This document shows, piece after piece, positions 1 through 8,504 of a stretch of 39,950 nt of DNA (position 1 is the first letter of the stretch; every line of letters begins with the position of its first letter). Origin of the DNA: Ktedonobacteria bacterium. Lineage in GTDB: Bacteria > Chloroflexota > Ktedonobacteria > Ktedonobacterales > JACDGC01. The stretch lies in NCBI GenBank assembly GCA_027459705.1, contig DAIDHM010000113.1:1-39950 (forward strand), written 5' to 3'. The position numbers were made by a program, and so were the translations under genes. A model generated the notes under the pieces. The model saw nothing but the letters and a program-made list of their open reading frames with translations, did no database searches and was not told where the DNA came from.

Positions 1-62
1 GTGGAGCGCGATACCGCATCAACCCGCTCGGCCGGGCGGGTTGATGCGGTATCGCGCTCCAC
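1..62. terminator. Long perfect hairpin, probable terminator
   Basis: Bases 1-27 are the exact reverse complement of bases 36-62, leaving an 8-base centre that can itself pair partly. The hairpin starts 16 bases past the stop codon of the minus-strand gene at 79-858, the right place for its terminator. No T tract can be judged because the window ends. A 27 bp perfect stem is long for an intrinsic terminator, so a palindromic repeat element is an alternative. Confidence 0.6.
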
Positions 63-78
63 CATGTCGACGGTTCTG

Positions 79-858
79 CTATCCGCAGACCGGCGCGGGC
101 TCGCTGGCGAAGAGCGCCTGGTATGAATTTTGCAAGTCGTCCTGAAGGACCGTCGCGGTGCCGTTGGTCGTCAGGTCGAATTCCTGACTGAGGACGCAAG
201 TCTTATAGGCCCAACCCTGGGGTAGCTTCAAGCGAGTTCCCAGTGTCGCCAACTGATCGATGGTCAGTTGCGGATCGACAATCTGTGCATCTGTCTGCAT
301 GATATAGGTCTTGCCGGAAGGCGCGACCAATTCATAGATCTGACTCCCAGCGAAATAGTTATAAACCGTATGGCGGTCAACCGTGTTCTCGGAATAGTTA
401 CCGCTGGTATTTGGCGTCCACAGGTATCGTGGGATCGTCGCCCGTTGGATGAATTGCAGGCTACCAACCTGGATGACCTTGCCATGAGCGGAATTGTCGC
501 TCCCATGAATGCCGTCCAATACCCAGTGGCGCGGGCCATTCAGGACGACCAAGGTCGCGCCATATTGCCTGGCAAGGGCTTTCGCACCAGTGTTCTCAAT
601 CGCCGCCCAGGCATCCGCCGGGCATTCATTGGCCGTCAGCGTGTTATACACCTCAGCGTTGAGCTTGACGCCCCATTGAAAAATCGGAATGAATTCGCAG
701 TATGGGTAATCTCGCAGATCCGTTGGCAAGGTAACCGTCTGGGTACGCGGACTGGCAGGCATGGTGCCATATTGCGGTGGGTAAAAGGCGAGCACAGCCA
801 CAGCGACCACAATGACCGCCAGTATCCCAAGGCCAATCCAGGTGAGAATCTTTCGCAC
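79..858 (-). CDS. Membrane-anchored or secreted protein of unknown function
   Basis: I do not recognise the family. The 259-residue product begins with a short basic stretch (MRK) and one hydrophobic segment at about residues 5-26, so it is either exported or anchored with the bulk outside the cell. The rest is soluble-looking and mixed alpha/beta in composition, with only a few cysteines (C54, C79, C220 and C258 by eye) and no catalytic motif I can name. The start is GTG at 858, chosen because AGGAGAT lies about 6 bases upstream of it on the minus strand. It is transcribed away from the GntR regulator at 1206 and ends just before the long hairpin at 1-62. Whether it belongs to the mannoside locus is unclear. 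Confidence 0.75.
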   Translation of the reverse strand: MRKILTWIGLGILAVIVVAVAVLAFYPPQYGTMPASPRTQTVTLPTDLRDYPYCEFIPIFQWGVKLNAEVYNTLTANECPADAWAAIENTGAKALARQYGATLVVLNGPRHWVLDGIHGSDNSAHGKVIQVGSLQFIQRATIPRYLWTPNTSGNYSENTVDRHTVYNYFAGSQIYELVAPSGKTYIMQTDAQIVDPQLTIDQLATLGTRLKLPQGWAYKTCVLSQEFDLTTNGTATVLQDDLQNSYQALFASEPAPVCG

Positions 859-1205
859 AGAATATCTCCTGCATGTTGCACAATAGTGCAGAATATGTCA
901 CAAGCGGTTGCATCTTTAAAAATCAACAAGTTGTTGATATCTACGTTGCGTTGATATTCTAAGGGACCAGGATCTGTGGCGTCAAGAGGTGAGGCGCACT
1001 TTGTGACCGAGCACACACTGGTAGGGGTGATCTGACCTGATTGGTTGTGCCTGAGGTTAATAGGGTCGAGTAAAATGCGTAACGCCACATGCACTAATAT
1101 ATGTTATAATCAATCTATGGCAAATGGAACTGATATGCATTGTTGCTTAGCTCGTTTCCAAAATGAGGAGCTGAACTCACCACCCATCCATATGAAAGGA
1201 AAAGC
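859..1205. promoter_or_regulatory. Divergent intergenic region with palindromes
   Basis: This 347-base gap separates two divergent genes and is AT-rich, as expected of a shared promoter region. It contains a perfect 17-base palindrome, ATCAACAAGTTGTTGAT, at 922-938, with the half-site GTTGATAT repeated at 933-940 and 950-957. A smaller palindrome, TGCACaataGTGCA, lies at 877-890. A TATAAT at 1105-1110 is a possible -10 box for the regulator gene, but no good -35 box is visible 17 bases upstream. No gene with a credible ribosome site was found inside. Confidence 0.5.
1098..1110 (+). promoter_or_regulatory. Candidate operator over -10 box of the regulator
   Basis: The sequence TATATGTTATAAT holds the 11-base core TATATGTTATA, which recurs exactly at 2473-2483 before the mannosidase gene. 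A variant, TATATGCCATAT, lies at 2431-2442. The site overlaps TATAAT (1105-1110), so a bound protein would block polymerase. Autoregulation by the GntR protein is inferred. Confidence 0.45.
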
Positions 1206-2324
1206 ATGCCAACCCACATACCAACGTACCAGCGTATCAAAGAAGTTTTACGGACCGAGATCGACAATGGCCATTTTCAACCCCATCAACGCTTTATCAC
1301 GCAGCAAGAAGTGTGTGTACGGTTCGGGGTAAGTCGGATTACCGCTGACCGCGCAATTAACGAATTGGTGAGTGATGGCTTAGTTTACCGGAGACGCGGC
1401 CATGGCACCTACGTATATGCCCAGCCTGTGGCAAGCGCAGTCGACCTTGTGAGAGCCCCCGAGCGGGACACGATTGCCTGTGTCATGAGCTATATCCACA
1501 GTGGCCATTCTCTGGCTTTGATGAAAGGGGTAGAGCGAATGTGTCGCGAAACAGATCACCCTTTCTTGCTTTTTAACTCTGATGAATCTGTCGAGACAGA
1601 GCGTCAGAATGTGCAGCGCGCCCGCGAGGCGGGTGTTTCCGGCCTGATCGTCTATCCGGTGGATGGATTCAACAATGCTGACTATTTTACCGATATTCAA
1701 CACGAAGGAATGCCGATGGTGATGGTCGACCGCTATTATCCTATGATCCCGACCGATATCATCGTACCTGATAATGTCGACGCGGGATACCAAGTCACGC
1801 GCCATCTGCTGGCCCGGGGCCATCGCCATATTGGTGTTCTCTGGTCTGATATCAACTGCACCAGCGTGCAGGAACGTTTAATCGGATATCGTCGTGCTTT
1901 GCAAGAGGCTCAGGTTCCGATCGAGCCCGAACTATCCGCCCTACGCCACTACTATTTCTTACCCGAAACCGACCGCCTAGCGATTCTCAGCCAATGGCGC
2001 TCGCTGGTAGATCCACCAACCGCGATCATTGCTTCCAATGGTCGCGTCATGATGCGCCTTGTGCAAGATTTGATGACCTTGTCGGGTGAGATGGGGGCAG
2101 AGACCACGTTGGCAAACCTGGATAGCACTGACCCCGAAATAATCGTACCCTTTGCCGAGGTCCAGACGCTGTTGCCATCGTTCGCGATGGGCTACCAGGC
2201 GGCACAACTTCTCATCAATCGTCTTGGCGGCCAGGATATTTCCCCACCCCAACATCGCATCATGCCAGTAACTCTCGCTTATCCTTTGCGCTTCATCATC
2301 TCAAGGCCCGCTGCGGTCTCCTGA
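1206..2324 (+). CDS. GntR-family regulator with LacI-type sugar-binding domain
   Basis: The protein has an N-terminal GntR winged helix (about residues 5-72, including FGVSRITADRAINELVSDGL and the RRRGHGTYV wing). A periplasmic-binding-protein-like effector domain of the LacI/GalR type follows from about residue 87 to the end. This fusion is the AraR architecture, in which a sugar ligand releases the repressor from DNA. At 372 residues it is full length for the type. The ATG at 1206 follows a GAAAGGAAAAG ribosome site. It sits directly upstream of, and in the same direction as, the mannosidase/transporter operon, so it most likely controls that operon. A mannose-containing sugar is the expected effector, by inference from context. 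Confidence 0.9.
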   Translation: MPTHIPTYQRIKEVLRTEIDNGHFQPHQRFITQQEVCVRFGVSRITADRAINELVSDGLVYRRRGHGTYVYAQPVASAVDLVRAPERDTIACVMSYIHSGHSLALMKGVERMCRETDHPFLLFNSDESVETERQNVQRAREAGVSGLIVYPVDGFNNADYFTDIQHEGMPMVMVDRYYPMIPTDIIVPDNVDAGYQVTRHLLARGHRHIGVLWSDINCTSVQERLIGYRRALQEAQVPIEPELSALRHYYFLPETDRLAILSQWRSLVDPPTAIIASNGRVMMRLVQDLMTLSGEMGAETTLANLDSTDPEIIVPFAEVQTLLPSFAMGYQAAQLLINRLGGQDISPPQHRIMPVTLAYPLRFIISRPAAVS

Positions 2325-2430
2325 TTGTTCTCGTATGCGTCATTGTTCCACTGCAAAATTCCTGGTCGCGAGCGATGACCAATCCACCGTGTAGAGACAA
2401 TATATGGGTCTGATCAGCAATTCGTGAATA

Positions 2431-2487
2431 TATATGCCATATCATACAGAAAACACTTGCAAATGCCGCGTTTATATGTTATATAAA
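2431..2487 (+). promoter_or_regulatory. Promoter and twin operators of the mannoside operon
   Basis: A -35-like TTGCAA (2457-2462) and a -10-like TATATA (2480-2485) are 17 bases apart. The -10 lies inside a 17-base inverted repeat, TTTATATGTTATATAAA (2471-2487), with 7 bp arms. A second palindrome, ATATGCCATAT (2432-2442), lies upstream of the -35 box. Both contain TATATGYYATA, also seen before the regulator gene, so repression by the GntR protein with a pair of sites is likely. The binding itself is inferred. Confidence 0.55.
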
Positions 2488-2536
2488 GCATATCAATAGC
2501 GCACGAAGCGTAAGCATCGGGAGGCGAGACAGATCT

Positions 2537-5224
2537 ATGGGACCCTACACGATTCTGGTTGTGCCCCATACCCATTGGGATCGCGAATGGTATGTCCCTT
2601 TCGAGGTATTGCGCTTTAGTCTGGTTCGCTTCATGGACGAGTTGATCGCGCAAATGGAAGAAGATCCCGCGCTCCACACATTTCTCCTGGACGGTCAGGT
2701 GATCCTGCTGGAAGATTACCTCGCCATTCGCCCTGAGCAAGCCGCGCGATTACGCACATTGATACAGGCAGAACGGCTGATCATCGGTCCCTGGTACATT
2801 CAACCTGATGAATTCCTCGTCTCGGCGGAATCGTTGGTCCGCAATCTCCTCAAAGGATTACGGTACGGAGCAAGTTTTGGCCCGGTGATGCGGGAAGGAT
2901 ACATCCCCGACACGTTTGGCCACATTGCGCAATTACCGCAGATCTTGCGGGGATTCGGTATCGGCACCTTCTACTTTATGCGCGGACTCGGGGCAGATCT
3001 TGAGGAACTGCGCGCGGAGTTTTGGTGGGAGGCACCGGATGGATCGCGGGTACTTGCCCATTATCTTTCCGAGACGTATTCAAATGCCGCAATTCTCCAC
3101 CCCGATCCCGATCAGATGATGCTCCATCACGGGCAGAATACCCATTATGATTCTTATACGGAATTGCGCGCCAAACTGGCAAAATACAGCAGTGGGTCGA
3201 CACTCCTCTTCATGAATGGAGGGGATCACCTCCTGGCTCAGCCCAACTTTAGTGCGGCAATGCATGGGTTAGAGGACAAGGTGCCTGACCACCTGCACAA
3301 TAGCACCTTAGCGGAATTCGCGCACCAGGTGCTTGCCACGAAACCCAATCTTCACACGCTGCAAGGCGAGCTGCGTTTTGGGCGTTACCATCCAATTCTG
3401 AAAGATGTCCTCTCGACGCGGCTCTACTTGAAACAAGCGAATGCCGCGGCAGAAGCTTTACTTGAAGGTAGGGCGGAACGTTTGGCTACCTTCATGCGAG
3501 TCACCGGGGACGACCACCTGACCGCGTTTCTCCACCATGCCTGGGCGGAATTGTTACGCAATCACCCGCATGATTCCATCTGTGGTTGTTCGGTCGACGC
3601 TGTCCATCGCGAGATGTTGACACGCTTCGCCCATGTCCAGGAAGTCGGCAAGGCGATTATCGAAGATGCCATAGGAACATTGGCAGCGCGAGTTGCGCCG
3701 ATGGTACCCGATGATCAGATACCCATAGTGGTCTTCAATCCTTCCACATGGACGCGCTCTGGTATGGTACAGGTCGCGGTCGCACCTTATCTCCATCTGC
3801 CGCTGGGGCAACGCGTCTATGATTGGGAAAGTCAGGCCACTGCGATTCATCTCGACGACTACGAACTAGTGGATAGTTCCGAGCAACCAGTTGCATGGCG
3901 AAGTGTCGGCACGCAACTGGCCAGCCTGGACGGGCTCCACCGCAGGAAAAACATGCAGCAGGTGCTGATTGATTTCGCTGCGACCAATGTCCCGCCCTTA
4001 GGGTTTCAGGTCTATCGCCTCCAGCCGAAAGCACATTGGAACCTCATGGCGGACAGATCTTCCATTGCCGAGGATAACACAATCGCCAATGAGTTTCTGC
4101 GTGCTACCGCCAGTAGCGATGGCGTGCTTCGTCTGACGGATGTGTCCACAGGCCACGTCTATTCCGGATTACATGTCTTCATTGACGAAGCCGATGCTGG
4201 CGATGAATATACATTTTGTCCATTACCCGCAGGTGACCACATCAGTTCCCGTGGATCACACTGGCAGATCCAAGCGGATCCGGTCAAGAACACGCTCACG
4301 ATTCAAGGAGTACTGCGTTTGCCAATTGGCCTCACTGCGGACCGGACTGCCCGCGCCTCTGTATTGGTAGATTGTCCCATCACGACAACCGTACAGCTTG
4401 TGCAAGGTTCACGAAGGGCCGATATCCACATAACCCTGGAGAATTTGGCGCGTGACCATCGACTACGCGTCCAATGCGCGAGTGGGTTTAGTGAGGTCAC
4501 ACAGTCCATGGCGGAGACGGCCTATGGGGTCATCACGCGGCCAACTACCCCTGAAGCGAGCGTCGGATGGCGCGAACAAACCTCATCGACCTATGCCCAG
4601 AAGCGCTTTGTTTGCATTGAAAGCGCGGGACATGGCCTTGCGATCTTGAATCTCGGATTACCTGAGTATGAGGTCACTCCCGATGGACAGATCGCGCTTA
4701 CCTTGTTGCGGGCGGTGGGATGGCTCTCACGTGATGACCTGACGACACGTCCCGGCGCGGCAGGTCCATCGTTCGCCACCCCTGATGCACAGTGTCTGGG
4801 CGTTCATGAATATGACTACGCCATTATGCCATATCAAGGGACGTGGGCCACGGCCCAGCTGTTTCAGGAAGCTGAAGCGTTTGTCGTTCCCTTCGTGGCT
4901 CAAGCTGTGCAAGGAGTGCGCCAATCACCCAGCAATGGACTCCCCTTCACTTCACTGCTGGCCATTGAACCAGCCGAGATTGTCCTGAGTGCGCTCAAAC
5001 CAGCTGAGGACAATACCGGGATCATCATTCGCGTCTTTAACCCTTTATCAGAGGCGCGAACCGCGACCCTCACGCTTGGCTTCCCAATCCTCAACGCCTG
5101 GTATACCAATCTCAATGAGGAGGCACTGCCTGCGGATGAACAAACCTGCATTGTGACCGAATCCATGATCCACATTTCTTTGCATCCAGGCCAGGTCCGG
5201 ACCATCGCCGTCATGTGGCATTGA
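2537..5224 (+). CDS. Alpha-mannosidase, glycoside hydrolase family 38
   Basis: It hydrolyses terminal alpha-linked mannose by the retaining GH38 mechanism. The zinc and substrate motif HTHWDREWY is at residues 11-19. The expected nucleophile is D125 in GYIPDTFGH. NGGDH is at about 227-231, and the mid-domain signature HPHDSICGCSVDAVH follows at about 343-357. The C-terminal half is the beta-rich mannosidase domain. With 895 residues it is in the usual range for bacterial members. No signal peptide is present, so it acts in the cytoplasm on imported mannosides. GGGAGG lies 12 bases before the ATG. It is the first gene after the regulator and is followed by the binding protein and permeases of a sugar importer. 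Linkage preference cannot be read from sequence. Confidence 0.95.
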   Translation: MGPYTILVVPHTHWDREWYVPFEVLRFSLVRFMDELIAQMEEDPALHTFLLDGQVILLEDYLAIRPEQAARLRTLIQAERLIIGPWYIQPDEFLVSAESLVRNLLKGLRYGASFGPVMREGYIPDTFGHIAQLPQILRGFGIGTFYFMRGLGADLEELRAEFWWEAPDGSRVLAHYLSETYSNAAILHPDPDQMMLHHGQNTHYDSYTELRAKLAKYSSGSTLLFMNGGDHLLAQPNFSAAMHGLEDKVPDHLHNSTLAEFAHQVLATKPNLHTLQGELRFGRYHPILKDVLSTRLYLKQANAAAEALLEGRAERLATFMRVTGDDHLTAFLHHAWAELLRNHPHDSICGCSVDAVHREMLTRFAHVQEVGKAIIEDAIGTLAARVAPMVPDDQIPIVVFNPSTWTRSGMVQVAVAPYLHLPLGQRVYDWESQATAIHLDDYELVDSSEQPVAWRSVGTQLASLDGLHRRKNMQQVLIDFAATNVPPLGFQVYRLQPKAHWNLMADRSSIAEDNTIANEFLRATASSDGVLRLTDVSTGHVYSGLHVFIDEADAGDEYTFCPLPAGDHISSRGSHWQIQADPVKNTLTIQGVLRLPIGLTADRTARASVLVDCPITTTVQLVQGSRRADIHITLENLARDHRLRVQCASGFSEVTQSMAETAYGVITRPTTPEASVGWREQTSSTYAQKRFVCIESAGHGLAILNLGLPEYEVTPDGQIALTLLRAVGWLSRDDLTTRPGAAGPSFATPDAQCLGVHEYDYAIMPYQGTWATAQLFQEAEAFVVPFVAQAVQGVRQSPSNGLPFTSLLAIEPAEIVLSALKPAEDNTGIIIRVFNPLSEARTATLTLGFPILNAWYTNLNEEALPADEQTCIVTESMIHISLHPGQVRTIAVMWH

Positions 5225-5339
5225 TCCAGGGCAGGCTCCAGTCAGAACTGCGCGAAGGCAGCATCGTTGCCATGCTCGCCGCAACGTAAAGCGACCGAGC
5301 ATACGTTCATTGCGAGAGCAGCAAAGGAGCATCGTCGCT

Positions 5340-6662
5340 ATGTATTCATCCTCCAATCTCAGCCGTCGTCAATTGTTGCGTATAGGGGCTGTGAGTGCAT
5401 TGGGTATTGCTGGGGCAGATCTCTTGGCGGCCTGTGGCGGGTCTTCCAGCGCGGGTTCCAGCATTCCTTCCAGCTTCAGCTGGGAAGCGATTCCACCGTA
5501 TTCACTGCAATCAACGGATCCGAAACGCGTCAGCTACATTCAGAGTGCGATTAACGCCTGGCAGCAAGCACATCCCAAGACGACCATTAGCCCCATCGTC
5601 GCATCATCGGATGAGACAGCGGCCAATGCGCGGCTCCTCTCAGAGTTCTCCCAGTCGCGTGGGCCAGATGTGGCGATGATCGATTCATACATCTTTCCTG
5701 ATTTCGCCCAGTTCGCACAGCCAATTGATGCCTATCTCGCGGAGAATGGTCTATCGGTCAACGATTTCTTCCCCTTTGCTCAGAAAGCTATGAAAAATAG
5801 CAAAGGGCAGACGATTGGCCTTCAGTTCACAACCGATGTCCGCTTGATGTTTTATCGCAAAGACCTGGTTCCCACTCCGCCTGCATCGTGGAACGATGTG
5901 TTCACTATCGGTCAACAAGTCAAACAGGCTGGCTATGCCGCCTATCTATTTCCGGCTGGTCGCGGTGAAGCGACCTCGACGACCGGTCTGCTGCCTTATT
6001 ATTGGGCACAAGGGTATGATCTGTATGATGCAAACAATACCCTCCTCATCAAGACCGATCCCGGTAAGACGGCCATGCTGAACGCCTTCCAGTTCATCCA
6101 AAATCTCGTGCAGCAAGGCTTGACCCCAGCACGCGTGACACAGTATAAAGCAGAGTCAGACCTCAATAGTGAGGCCGCTTCCGGAAAAATCGCGATGTTT
6201 TTAGGCGCGAATTTTCAGGTGCCGCAACTGGCGCAGATCATCGGATCGGACAAATTCTTTGCCGAATGGGGTGTCGCACCGATTCCTTCAATGGACGGGA
6301 CCAGTCATGCCACTACGTCTGGCGGATGGATCTGGGCGACTTTCACGAAGGATACCGCCAAGCAACGAGACGCAATCAATTTCGTCAGTGATGCTTTTGT
6401 GAATGACGCAGGTATGGCTGGGTGGTGTAATGTTGGGGGATACCTGCCGACACGCTCCAGCATCTATACTTCATCAGCCTTCACCACCAACCAGTTCACC
6501 ACGACCTTCAGTCAGTATTTGCGCCAATATGCCCACGTGCGGCCAGCAGCGCCGAGCTATCAGGCCCTTACCACCGCGCTACAGGTTGCGGTAGGATCAA
6601 TTGTCTCTGGCAGCCAATCCGCTGCGGATGCGCTGACCACAGTGCTACAGCAGGTGTCATAA
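5340..6662 (+). CDS. Sugar ABC transporter substrate-binding lipoprotein
   Basis: This is the family 1 type of extracellular solute-binding protein that captures sugars for the importer formed by the next two genes. The N terminus carries a twin-arginine motif (SRRQLLR, residues 8-14), a hydrophobic stretch and a lipobox LLAAC with the acylated cysteine at position 32, followed by a Gly/Ser linker. It is therefore probably Tat-exported and lipid-anchored. The mature part has the usual features of the family, for example GKIAMFLGANFQV and SGGWIWATF. I chose the ATG at 5340 because AAAGGAG lies 10 bases upstream; a TTG at 5310 would add ten residues before the Tat motif. Its stop overlaps the next start by one base. 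A mannoside ligand is inferred from context. Confidence 0.92.
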   Translation: MYSSSNLSRRQLLRIGAVSALGIAGADLLAACGGSSSAGSSIPSSFSWEAIPPYSLQSTDPKRVSYIQSAINAWQQAHPKTTISPIVASSDETAANARLLSEFSQSRGPDVAMIDSYIFPDFAQFAQPIDAYLAENGLSVNDFFPFAQKAMKNSKGQTIGLQFTTDVRLMFYRKDLVPTPPASWNDVFTIGQQVKQAGYAAYLFPAGRGEATSTTGLLPYYWAQGYDLYDANNTLLIKTDPGKTAMLNAFQFIQNLVQQGLTPARVTQYKAESDLNSEAASGKIAMFLGANFQVPQLAQIIGSDKFFAEWGVAPIPSMDGTSHATTSGGWIWATFTKDTAKQRDAINFVSDAFVNDAGMAGWCNVGGYLPTRSSIYTSSAFTTNQFTTTFSQYLRQYAHVRPAAPSYQALTTALQVAVGSIVSGSQSAADALTTVLQQVS

Positions 6663-7627
6663 TGGCGCGAATCCCATCTGCAATGACGAGGCTGGCCGAT
6701 GTCGACCAGCCTCCTGCTTCGAATCCCAGGCCACGGTTCGCTTGGGCGAGATTTGGCAATTCTCCGTGGCCATGGCTCTTGCCATTGGCCGTGGTCCTGG
6801 TGTTTGTCTTTCTTTATCCTGTCATTGAGATCATTCGACTCAGTTTTACCAGTGCAACTCTGATCAATGAAAATACTCCTTATACCACTGGTTCCTATGC
6901 GACTATCTGGCACTCGCCAGATTTTATCTCGATGTTGCATGTCACCTTACTCTTCGTCATCTTTAGCGTGGTATTTCAAATGGCATTGGGGTTCGTTATT
7001 GCGCAGATTGTCACGATTGGCCAGCAACGCGGTTTACGTGGTACCGTAGCCACTCGTTCGGCGGTGTTAACCGCGTGGGCTATTCCTGGGGTGATTATCG
7101 GCATCATCTGGAGCTTACTATATCAAGAATCAAGTAGTGGGATTCTCAACTACCTGATTCGTCCGTTCACCCATCATGCAATTCCGTTTCTTTCTCAGCC
7201 ACAAGTCGCCCTGATCTCGTTGACAGTCGCGAATATCTGGCGCGGGACGGCATTCAGTATGATTCTGATATATGCAGGGTTACAGACACTCTCCGCTGAA
7301 GTGACGGAGGCTGCCAAAGTGGATGGTGCGAATGCCTGGCAACGGCTCGTGCGCGTCACTATCCCGCAACTCGCCCCCATGCTATTGCTCAATCTGGTAC
7401 TCATATTAATTGATACTTTTAATACATTTGATATGGTGTTGGCTCTGACAGGTGGTGGTCCTGGTCGCAGTACAGAGGTCATAGCGCTGACCATCTATGA
7501 TCAGATCTTCCAACAACTGAATCTTGGCATCGGGGCGGCCTATGCCGTCGTTCTCCTGACGATTAATCTCGTCATGACAGTAGTATATATTCGTTTGGTC
7601 GAACGTAGCGGACAGGGGAGGGCATGA
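6662..7627 (+). CDS. Sugar ABC transporter permease, UgpA/MalF type
   Basis: This is a MalF/UgpA-type inner-membrane permease with about six transmembrane segments; the first is around residues 38-60, after a Pro-rich cytoplasmic tail. The cytoplasmic EAA loop that docks the ATPase reads EAAKVDGANAWQRLVRVTIP, which matches the consensus EAAxxDGA. At 321 residues it is normal length. Its start overlaps the stop of the binding-protein gene, and its stop overlaps the next start in an ATGA junction, so the three genes are translated together. It carries the substrate released by the binding protein across the membrane. Confidence 0.93.
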   Translation: MARIPSAMTRLADVDQPPASNPRPRFAWARFGNSPWPWLLPLAVVLVFVFLYPVIEIIRLSFTSATLINENTPYTTGSYATIWHSPDFISMLHVTLLFVIFSVVFQMALGFVIAQIVTIGQQRGLRGTVATRSAVLTAWAIPGVIIGIIWSLLYQESSSGILNYLIRPFTHHAIPFLSQPQVALISLTVANIWRGTAFSMILIYAGLQTLSAEVTEAAKVDGANAWQRLVRVTIPQLAPMLLLNLVLILIDTFNTFDMVLALTGGGPGRSTEVIALTIYDQIFQQLNLGIGAAYAVVLLTINLVMTVVYIRLVERSGQGRA

Positions 7628-8469
7628 TGTCTCAAATTTGGCGACAACGTCTTACCGATTGCGCGATTTATCTCGCGTATGCGGTGATTATCATCTTTTT
7701 TCTCTTCCCGGTCTTCTGGGTATTCTCGCTCTCACTGCGCACAGTTCCCGAACTATACGCCTCCCCTCCAATTTGGTTTCCATTGCATCCTCAGTTCCAG
7801 AACTATACGTTCGTCCTGCACCAGACACCAATCGGCGGCTACCTGATCCATTCGTTGATCATTGTCACTGCGACGATTGCGGTGGTTTTGGGGATCGGCA
7901 TCCCGGCCGCCTATGCGCTTTCCCGTTTCAGATTTCGCTTATCACGCTCGGTACTGACGGCCATTCTGGTCTGTCAGATGATCTCGCCTGTGGTGATTGT
8001 CATTCCGCTTTACCACTTTCTGTCGATATTAAACCTTTTGAATAACTATGCCGCACTTATTCTCGTCTATAGCGCGTTGGCGCTCCCGTTCTCCACCTGG
8101 TTTTTGAAAGGCTTTCTGGATGCCGTTCCGCACGAACTCGATGAATCAGCCCAGATCGATGGTTGCAATCGATTCCAGACATTGCGGCGTGTCGTTTTGC
8201 CGCTGGCCATGCCTGGTATTACGTCGGCAGCGATCCTGGTCGCCGTGCTCAGTTGGTCACAGTTTGTGGTCCCGTTTATCCTGGTCGACGATTCGTCGAT
8301 TTATCCCGTAACCGTAGGCTTGGTGAACCTCCAGTCAAACTCTGATGGGATTACCCTGCAATATCTGGCGGCAGGCAGCATGATCGCGATTATCCCAGTG
8401 ATGATCGTCTTTATCTTTTTACAACGATTTATTGTCAGTGGCCTGACAAATGGTGCGGTCAAGGGATAA
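7624..8469 (+). CDS. Sugar ABC transporter permease, UgpE/MalG type
   Basis: This is the second permease of the pair, 281 residues with about six membrane segments. The EAA loop reads ESAQIDGCNRFQTLRRVVLP, followed by the typical LAMPG. It overlaps the previous permease by four bases (ATGA) and is the last gene of the operon. The next gene is the lectin on the opposite strand. No ATP-binding subunit follows, so the importer probably uses a shared MsmK/UgpC-type ATPase encoded elsewhere in the genome, as several carbohydrate importers of this class do. Confidence 0.93.
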   Translation: MMSQIWRQRLTDCAIYLAYAVIIIFFLFPVFWVFSLSLRTVPELYASPPIWFPLHPQFQNYTFVLHQTPIGGYLIHSLIIVTATIAVVLGIGIPAAYALSRFRFRLSRSVLTAILVCQMISPVVIVIPLYHFLSILNLLNNYAALILVYSALALPFSTWFLKGFLDAVPHELDESAQIDGCNRFQTLRRVVLPLAMPGITSAAILVAVLSWSQFVVPFILVDDSSIYPVTVGLVNLQSNSDGITLQYLAAGSMIAIIPVMIVFIFLQRFIVSGLTNGAVKG

Positions 8470-8488
8470 TAGTTACGAACAGGTGTGG

Positions 8489-8504
8489 TGATCGTTGACG
8501 ATCA
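8489..8504. terminator. Short hairpin between convergent genes
   Basis: TGATCG and CGATCA flank a TTGA loop. The hairpin sits just after the permease stop and overlaps the lectin stop codon on the other strand. The stem is only 6 bp and no T run follows, so a terminator role is weakly supported. Confidence 0.3.

Noticed and set aside
268-954. Plus-strand frame of 228 codons opposite the first gene
   Set aside because: It runs antisense to a minus-strand gene that has a good ribosome site and a membrane segment. The translation looks random.
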